Assembly: GCA_029204045.2 (NCBI GenBank)
Contig: CM055076.1
Location: forward strand, 17,533,902 to 17,597,901
DNA length: 64,000 bases
Direction of reading: 5' to 3'
DNA from: Tillandsia leiboldiana
Taxonomy: Eukaryota; Streptophyta; Magnoliopsida; Poales; Bromeliaceae
The notes under the pieces are model-generated. The model saw only the letters and a program-made list of their open reading frames with translations. It searched no databases and had not been told where the DNA came from. Position 1 is the first letter of the stretch, and every line of letters starts with the position of its first letter. The position numbers were made by a program, and so were the translations under genes. This document shows positions 58,141-64,000 of the stretch, piece after piece.

Positions 58141-60180
58141 GTAAAAATACAGTCCCTGACACAGATAAGAACAAGGGGTCAATCCAATGTCCAAAAGAAC
58201 GCCCCAAAACTGTGCTAAAAACACCATAAAATTAACGCGCGGGACCTACCTCGACTGCGTCGCGCCGCCCAACCGACCCCCAGAAACACCTCGCGCGCCC
58301 CGCGAGGTCCACGACGCACCACCGCACCTCACAAAATCCCCTCCCGTTCGCTCTCTATCGCTCGGTTCGAGACGAAGAAAAAGGGGAGAAGAAATGGCGT
58401 GAGGGGAGGAAAAGGAAGAAGAAGAGAAGAAAGAGAGGAGGGGAGGGCTCCCGTGGACCGGGTCCACGGTGCACCGCCCAAAGGGGCCCGCTGCCATGCG
58501 GTCCACTGCACAGGGGCGCGCGCACCAGGCACAGCGCGCGCCCCCCTGCGCCACGTGGCGCGCGTCACGGCGCGCCACGCGGGCGCGGCATCCCGCGCGC
58601 CACACGGGCGCATTACACCACGCCACACGCAGGCGCGGGACACCCCGGGCGCCACACGGGCGCGCGTCCCCCTCGCCCGCGCGGGCGCCAATGGGGGCCC
58701 GCCACATGGCGGCCCCTGCGTCACCCGCGCAGGAAGCGCGCTTCCCCAGCGCGCCTTCTGCGCGCCGTGCGCAGCACTCCACCGCCCTCGAGCCGCGCGC
58801 CGTCGCGCCAACGCCTCGGGATCCGCACGCCGTCGCCTCGAGATTCGCGCACGTGCCTCGAAAAACGTGCGCATCAATCGGGCTCCGGAAAAAGCAAGTA
58901 AATAGACCAATCTCAACGATTTCGCGCGCTGAATCCAAAAACGATGTCCGATTGGCCAAATTCTCACCCGAAATTTTGCCGAAAGCTCCCGGAAAGCCCA
59001 CTTGATCCGATTTTCGCGCCGTGTCCATTTCTAAAATCCGTTTTGCCAAAATCCAACTCTAAAAATTCCCGAAGGCATCCGGAGAGGTGATCTTTTATCC
59101 AAACTTCGCCCTGAGTCCAAATTTGACATCCGTGTCGCGCGAAACCACTTCTAAACACTCGACGGGTCCTCCAATTACCCACGTGATCCCTTTTTAATCC
59201 CGAAGTCCAACACTTGTGTCCAAATTGCGCACAAACAATACCGACACACCACGCAGGCCTCCAGTGATGCAAACTAAATCCCAAATTGCACCATAAATCC
59301 ATTTCTTCGGCCCGACACGCGCACAAACACTCCTAAAGGCCACTAATCCGACAGTAATCTCTCAAGTGCGGATTCAGGTCCTCACAGTAGGACTGCGGGG
59401 GAGGCGAGAGGGAGAGCACGGTGGCACTGCGGGGGAGACAAGATGAGGAACACGGCCGCACTACGGGGGACAGGAGATGGGGTGAGCACAGTGGGAGAGG
59501 AAGGGGCAAGCTTGCAGCTCAACAATGGAGTTGGCTTTTGGGACGAAGGAGAGAAGAGATGTCGCCTCGGGAAGCGACGTAGGGGAGAAGGAGCTGTGAG
59601 GGAAGCCACGCAGAGGAGGAGGACTCCCTCGTGAAGCGTGCATGGAGGAGGAGTCCCTCGGGAAGCGTGCTAGGGGTAATTTTGGAAAAAAAAATATAGT
59701 GGGATTTTACTGTAGGAACAGTAATTCTTATTTATACCAGAAGTACTAGAATAAGGTATTCCCGTAATTCCTGGTGTGTTTGGGGGGATAAGGGGGATAT
59801 TCCCCTTATCCCTGAAATAGTTCCGTTGCCAAACGTCCCCTAAGAGTCCAAGAGACTCTCTAGATATCCTTATGGCGAGACCTAGGATAAGTGATAAATT
59901 AATGAAAGAGGCAAAGTTTAAAAGAAAGCTAAAAGTGGCTAAAGAACAAAAAGAGAATGCAAATGGCGCCTTCGAATTTGAGACTCGTCATTGAGGAGCA
60001 GGACTCCTTGGGCAGCGACCCGTCGGACGAGATACTTTCGAAAGGCTAAAAGTGAAAGTAAAGAGCTAAATGCTTATTGGAAAGAGAAAGAGATTGGCCG
60101 AGTGGCAATATAAGCTAAATGCTTGTCAAGAAAAGAGAATGCATAAAATGCAAAAGAGGCTAAGTGCTAAAGTAAAAGAA

Positions 60181-60202
60181 AAGAAAAGAAAAGAAAAGAA
60201 AA
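60181..60202 (+). repeat. (AAAAG)n microsatellite
   Basis: Four AAAGAAAAG-type copies in family E. Confidence 0.85.
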
Positions 60203-60706
60203 GTTAAAATGGGTGCACCTTCGGGGGTAAAACGTAGATCTTGTCGGAGTGCAAGGGCAGTGACCCTCTCCCAGGCAGTGTCCCGTATGACAAGTTTCCC
60301 GTTGGGCGGGGTAACACTTGCGGGTGCTATCGGCAATCTTAGAAATCTTGTCTTGTGGTAGCATGACTACCGGGCTGGGGCCCATTGGGTAAGAATTTTC
60401 GAGGGTTTAACAACTTGAATTAAAACACAAGAATGTGAAAAAATAAAGAGGAAATAGAGTGGCCAAGGTGGCCGGGTTAATTTAACCCTTTTTACAGCGG
60501 CATAGTGGCCGAGTTTATGGATAGTAGCCTAGTATGGCTGGACATGATAATATTGGGTCGATGAGTATACACAGATAGTGTAGTGACATTTTATATGCAT
60601 ATCAGCATGTAAACATCAAGATTTATAGTTTTCCTAGCATACTACTATTATTGCTTCCATTGGATCAAGCGGTGTAGAACATTCTTTTTCGGTGGTTAAA
60701 CCCACT

Positions 60707-60727
60707 GGGAACTTCGTTGTAGTTCTC
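60707..60727 (+). other. conserved LTR stem-loop (copy 8, family E)
   Basis: GGGAACT (60707-60713) pairs with AGTTCTC (60721-60727), with one G-T pair; flanked by CCCACT and ACACC. It lies about 430 bp before the LTR end. Confidence 0.7.
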
Positions 60728-61164
60728 ACACCACGGGTGACTATTTTTTCAGATTCAGGTGCAGTCAGCGAGACAGATGACAGGGGCAAGGGCCCAGCAG
60801 CATAGAGACCTAGAGGGTCTAGCAGATGTTATCCCTTTTATATTTCGAGTGAACTATGTATTGTGAGGAAAAATGTAAAAGTTGTAATATTATTTAATTG
60901 CAAGTTGAGAGATGGAAATGTAATAAAGTTATTTATAGTTACTCTTATCATGCTTTCATTTACAGTTTAAACTTATTGTTTATTGAATGAAAGTTTTAAA
61001 TTAGTAGTGATTTTTACTCTGATATTGTATCTCATCATACACATTGTTTTGATTGGAGATGGATGCTACCATTCCTTTCGGATAGTGAGAGGTCATGCCC
61101 GATTGGTGGGTCTGTTGGTGTGCCCGAACTGACCAAATTGGCGGTCTCGGGGCGTGACAATATT

Positions 61165-62500
61165 GATTTGGATTTCATATTTAGGCTTTGTAGAAAGTCG
61201 TCTCATTCGCGCTCCCTTTTTACTCGGCATTTGCTTAAGATCCTTTAGAGCCCTCTTTTCCACCGAGACCCGAGTCCTGCTCGCACACTCTCCCACTTGC
61301 CTCGAATGAGTTTGAGGCACTTTGGCACCCATTCACTCGGGAAGCTGAGTCTTACTCACACACTTCCCCCGGGAGTCGAAATATGCTCAGCCCCTCCCGT
61401 TGGCACTTTTCTCTCGCTTCCGGAAGCTTTACTTGTCTCTTTTATTCTAGATTATTTATTTTAGAATATCTTGGGTGTCCACACCAATTTAGGTTAGAGT
61501 TTTTGTTTACTCAACTTGCTCATTTAAACCCTAAGTTTTTACTCTAAAGTTACAAGATGCTCCAAGGACACCAACACTCTAACCTTAGAGTTCTTTGACT
61601 CTATGTTATGAACTCTACACATCCACCTTAGGTTTTACCTAAGTTAAATGACACTCGAACAACCTAGATATCTCTTAGGTTCTATACCACACATGCCACC
61701 TTATTTGACCTAGGTTTTCTCCTAAGTCAAAATTCATGTCAAAAACCTACAACTAGGTTTATTATCTATTAAAACAAGGCTAAACCTTGCACATCCTTTT
61801 TACGTCATCTAGGGCTAAACCCTAATTTTACCCAAGAGTGCTAATGTGTTTCTACACAAACTACTATTGCAAAAATAGTCTAAATCAAGAAAGTAAAGAA
61901 AAATGAGATGAAATCACCCATTTTCGGTGAAATCCCCCACCTCTTGTATGATCTTGAAAGATGAAGTGTTTGATCTCTTGATTTTCAATAAAAACCCCTA
62001 AAACATAGGTTAGAAACCAAAAGAGATCATTAAAAATTCCTTTAGAGCTCAAAAATTCAAAACCCCCAAAATTTACCAAAACCCTAAAAACTCACCTCTT
62101 GATTTCTTTCTCAAAAAAGGTTGAGAGAGATTCTTCTTCCTCCCAAGATGCTCTCTTAGTGATCCTCCTTCGTTTCGTAGCCTTGAAGGAGATCAAAACC
62201 CAACAAAACCTCCTCTCCAAGCTAGGGCACCTTACTTTTCTAGAGAGAAAGAGATGAGAGAGAGAGTAAAAGAGGGAGTGAGGAGGGTCTGAGGTTGGAA
62301 GGTGAAGTGCCCCACCCTTTTATACGAGGCGCCCCTACGAAATTACAAGTTTTCCACTCTCTCCCGCTAACAGGCCCGAGAAAGTCCGGACCTTTTTTTT
62401 GAAAAAGTCCTGACCCCGAACGTCCCCTACATTGTGCGCAAAGAAGGTCCGAACTTTTTTTCCGAAAATGTTGTGGGTTATGGAATAATGGATCTGAATA
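61165..62500 (-). mobile_element. family D LTR, right half (approximate end)
   Basis: Continues the LTR interrupted at 29478. A minus-strand TATA box TATAAAAG lies at 62317-62324 and marks the promoter side to the right. The outer LTR end near 62.4-62.5 kb could not be fixed because no TGAGC duplication was found. The body has hairpin-forming words listed under findings. No gene. Confidence 0.55.
62317..62324 (-). promoter_or_regulatory. family D LTR TATA box
   Basis: Minus strand TATAAAAG followed by GGTGGGGC. Confidence 0.55.
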
Positions 62501-63363
62501 GGGGAAAAATCACATAGAGGGGGGGTGAATAGGTGTAAACAATAAAATCACCAAATCGTTGCGTAAAAATAACCCAATGCGGAAAAACAAATAAGTACGC
62601 AAGATTTTACGTGGAAAACTCCATCACAGGAGTAAAAAACCACGGGACCGATAACACGGTGAAATCCACTAAGATTAAACACGTACAAGGTGATATACCG
62701 TAACACTACGACTCAACCTTTTCCATACGCTCCGAGTAGATCTTCTTCGCTCGCTCCACAACGCGCCTCGAATCCACGATTTGTGTCCAACGTCGAATCC
62801 ACGACGTCCAACCGAGTCCATGGTCTTCACCAATATAGCATGTATCGATCACACGAACGCGCCTCGCTTCGAATCCACGAAAGCGGTAGCACCTTGAATC
62901 CACAAGGCGACGCGAATCCACACGCCGATTGTCCTCTCAGAAATCGTTGTTTTGTTTATTGGTGGTGATAATAATCGAATACTCAGATCATATAGATAGA
63001 CAAGGAAAACACCATCTAAGTATTCATCGATTTGATTTTTCAAAAGAAAAGAGATTGAAAAACCTCGAATCAAATCGATAAATATAGAGAAAGAAAACCT
63101 AGAAATAAATCGGTGTTTACCTTTTCTTCTCTATACATGGATTACCTTTTATTCCTTCTTGAATATAAGAAATTTAGGAACCTTCGGAATAATAGGAATA
63201 CCCTAAAAAAAATGATATTAGGGTTTATTTATAGGTTAGAAACTTTTTGGAAAGAGATAAGAATAAAAAACAACCTTATCTGAAATTTTCCTGCTCGGCG
63301 GTCCGGACTGGCTTAAGTCTGATCCGGATTGTCGCCTTTTGACAGAAATTTTCTAGAAAAACT
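62501..63363. other. unassigned, possibly LTR-derived
   Basis: Contains AGAGGGGGGGTGAATAGG and ACGTGGAAAACTCC-type words often met in plant LTR retroelements, and a CGAATCCACGA repeat (62770-62920). CGGTCCGGACTGG lies near 63298. No termini, TSD or gene could be established. Confidence 0.35.
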
Positions 63364-64000
63364 GGTTCTGTCATGCCCCGGGGTCGAAACTGCGACCCGG
63401 GCTCGCTAACAGATCCGCCGCCCATACGGTGAACCCCGTATAGACGAAGCGTCTAACCTGCAAAAGATAGATACTATACTAAACAGATATCAGAGGTGAA
63501 AGTAAACTGCTAGAAATAAAATAAATACAACTCCAAGTCCTCACCACAAGTACATAAGTCTCTCTAATCTGAAAGAAAAGTACAACTCTATACCTCACTA
63601 CAAGGTCTCTCAACAAGTAACTCTCAAAATATAAAAAGGGTACATCTACTCTCTGGACGACGACTGGTAGGGATCTAGCTCGCGACTCCCTTATCTCGGT
63701 CAGAAGAAGCAGTAACTGGAGCAGCAGGAACAGGAGCAGACGTCCCTGGGGAAAAATACACCACGACGGGTGTGAGAACTACATCCCACAGTAGTTCTCA
63801 GTGGGTGCCGCCAACAAGCCCAACGGTCTGCCCACTAAGTCTACTAGAGGCATGCTATAACAAATGAAATACTGAAGGAAAGAGTTGGAGATGAATAACC
63901 CTACAGTTACTATGCCCCTATCTAGATGCTCAAAAAGTGGAACAGATGATAACATGGTGCATCTACTAACATATCAATATAGTCACCCAATCTGAAACTG
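63364..64000 (-). mobile_element. family A-like LTR, cut by window end
   Basis: Starts TGTCATGCCCCGGGG at 63369 after GGTTC (63364-63368, a possible TSD). The sequence follows the array LTRs (GCGACCCGGGCTCGCTAACAG, then CAAAAGATAG, then the conserved hairpin and AAGTCTACTAGAGGCAT) and runs beyond the window. Confidence 0.88.
63773..63800 (-). other. conserved LTR stem-loop (copy 9)
   Basis: TGAGAACTAC (63773-63782) pairs with GTAGTTCTCA (63791-63800); the loop is ATCCCACA. Confidence 0.8.

Larger units (their letters stand above)
39163..59386 (-). mobile_element. tandem array of a non-autonomous Gypsy element: LTR-int-LTR-int-LTR-int-LTR
   Basis: Four LTRs and three internal regions lie head to tail on the minus strand with a repeat length of about 6.1-6.5 kb. 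LTR ends are TGTGAGGACC and GGGGCGTGACA. The purine-rich PPT (reading CTCTCCCCCACTAAAAG on the plus strand) adjoins LTRs 1 and 2. The PBS region (TGGTGTCAGAGCCTAGG on the minus strand) adjoins LTRs 3 and 4. Internal regions (about 2.5 kb) hold only decayed gag and a possible protease fragment; pol is absent. LTR 1 is truncated at 39163, LTR 2 lacks its terminal part, and LTR 3 runs into the assembly gap. Such arrays arise by unequal recombination between LTRs; a false duplication in assembly is the alternative. Confidence 0.88.
55410..59386 (-). repeat. array LTR 4 (complete, 3977 bp)
   Basis: TGTCACGCCCCGGGG at 55410 to GGTCCTCACA at 59386, the only full-length LTR of the array. It is followed by GTAGG; the 5 bp left of the nested block (TAAGT before 37411) do not match. 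Confidence 0.92.
37357..59843. mobile_element. Harbinger/Tourist-like element split by retroelements
   Basis: The left end is GGGCCCGTTTGGTAACGGG at 37360; the right end is the inverted GGGGACGTTTGGCAACGG finishing at 59840. About 15 of 18 positions match, with TSD TAA at 37357-37359 and 59841-59843. Its own DNA is only 37360-37410 and about 59387-59840 (some 505 bp), so it is a MITE or a deletion derivative. The right part has a purine-rich GCACTGCGGGGGAG repeat (59390-59470). Everything between is nested Cassandra, family C and Gypsy array DNA. No TSD pair was found for that inner block. Confidence 0.75.
29474..61164 (+). mobile_element. solo LTR, family E, split by two nested insertions
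   Basis: It starts TGTAATGCACC at 29479 and ends GGGGCGTGACA at 61159, with TSD ATATT at 29474-29478 and 61160-61164. Its own sequence is 29479-30719, 35223-37359 and 59844-61159, about 4694 bp in all, interrupted by the family C LTR (TSD GGAGG) and by the Harbinger-like element (TSD TAA). A TATA box lies at 30627-30633. The leader just after it (TTTTGCTCCAACCGAGCG and following) resembles the family A array LTRs on the minus strand. No internal region. Confidence 0.85.

Noticed and set aside
37406..59391. A TSD for the whole Cassandra-Gypsy block
   Set aside because: TAAGT (37406-37410) and GTAGG (59387-59391) do not match; claimed nesting rests on the outer MITE ends instead.
28804..62530. 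A TSD for family D
   Set aside because: TGAGC left of 28809 has no copy in 61165-62530; the right border is therefore only approximate.

Overview
This window is a piece of a repeat-rich plant nuclear genome. The evidence is one plant-type EMC6 gene with GT-AG introns, a Cassandra-type TRIM carrying a 5S rRNA-like segment, Ty3/Gypsy and Ty1/Copia LTR elements, and a PIF/Harbinger transposon. A monocot would fit, but the species cannot be named from sequence alone. Nothing looks bacterial or organellar. No reverse transcriptase, RNase H or integrase reading frame was recognised anywhere in the 64 kb, so every retroelement here looks solo, truncated or non-autonomous.

Layout. 1-2384: 3' part of a long Gypsy LTR (family A). 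2458-5002: a complete but gag-protease-only Copia element with a CCAAG target-site duplication (TSD). 5008-9019: unassigned, partly very AT-rich DNA. 9025-15209: a family B solo LTR (TSD ATAAT) that contains a 4.1-kb family A solo LTR (10320-14423, TSD AGTCC). 15680-17077: two EMC6 exons on the minus strand; the last exon was not found. 17425-27162: a 9.7-kb PIF/Harbinger element (TSD TTA) with a Myb/trihelix-like ORF and a transposase split by a 3.5-kb solo LTR (22408-25875, TSD GCCGT). 27166-28808: AT-rich intergenic DNA. 28809-29478 plus 61165 to about 62.5 kb: two halves of a minus-strand LTR (family D).

Family D is split by a family E LTR (29479-61159, TSD ATATT). Family E in turn contains a family C solo LTR (30720-35217, TSD GGAGG) and a Harbinger-like element (37360-59840, TSD TAA). 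The latter contains a Cassandra TRIM, a family C fragment, an inverted Cassandra fragment and a head-to-tail array of a non-autonomous Gypsy element (LTR-int-LTR-int-LTR-int-LTR, 39163-59386). A 100-N gap lies inside the array. 63369-64000 is the start of another family A-like LTR.

The TSD pairs give the order of insertion: D before E; E before C and before the Harbinger-like element; that element before the TRIM and array; B before the inner A; Harbinger before the solo LTR in its transposase.

The most interesting signals are structural. A short stem-loop (consensus arm TGAGAACTAC, complementary arm GTAGTTCTCA) recurs at a similar place in nine LTR copies of families A, B, D and E. Family C has a different stem sequence that still pairs. 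A run of about 13 small hairpins near 25.05-25.64 kb keeps a 9-nt loop close to CACATATAC while its stems change in a compensatory way.
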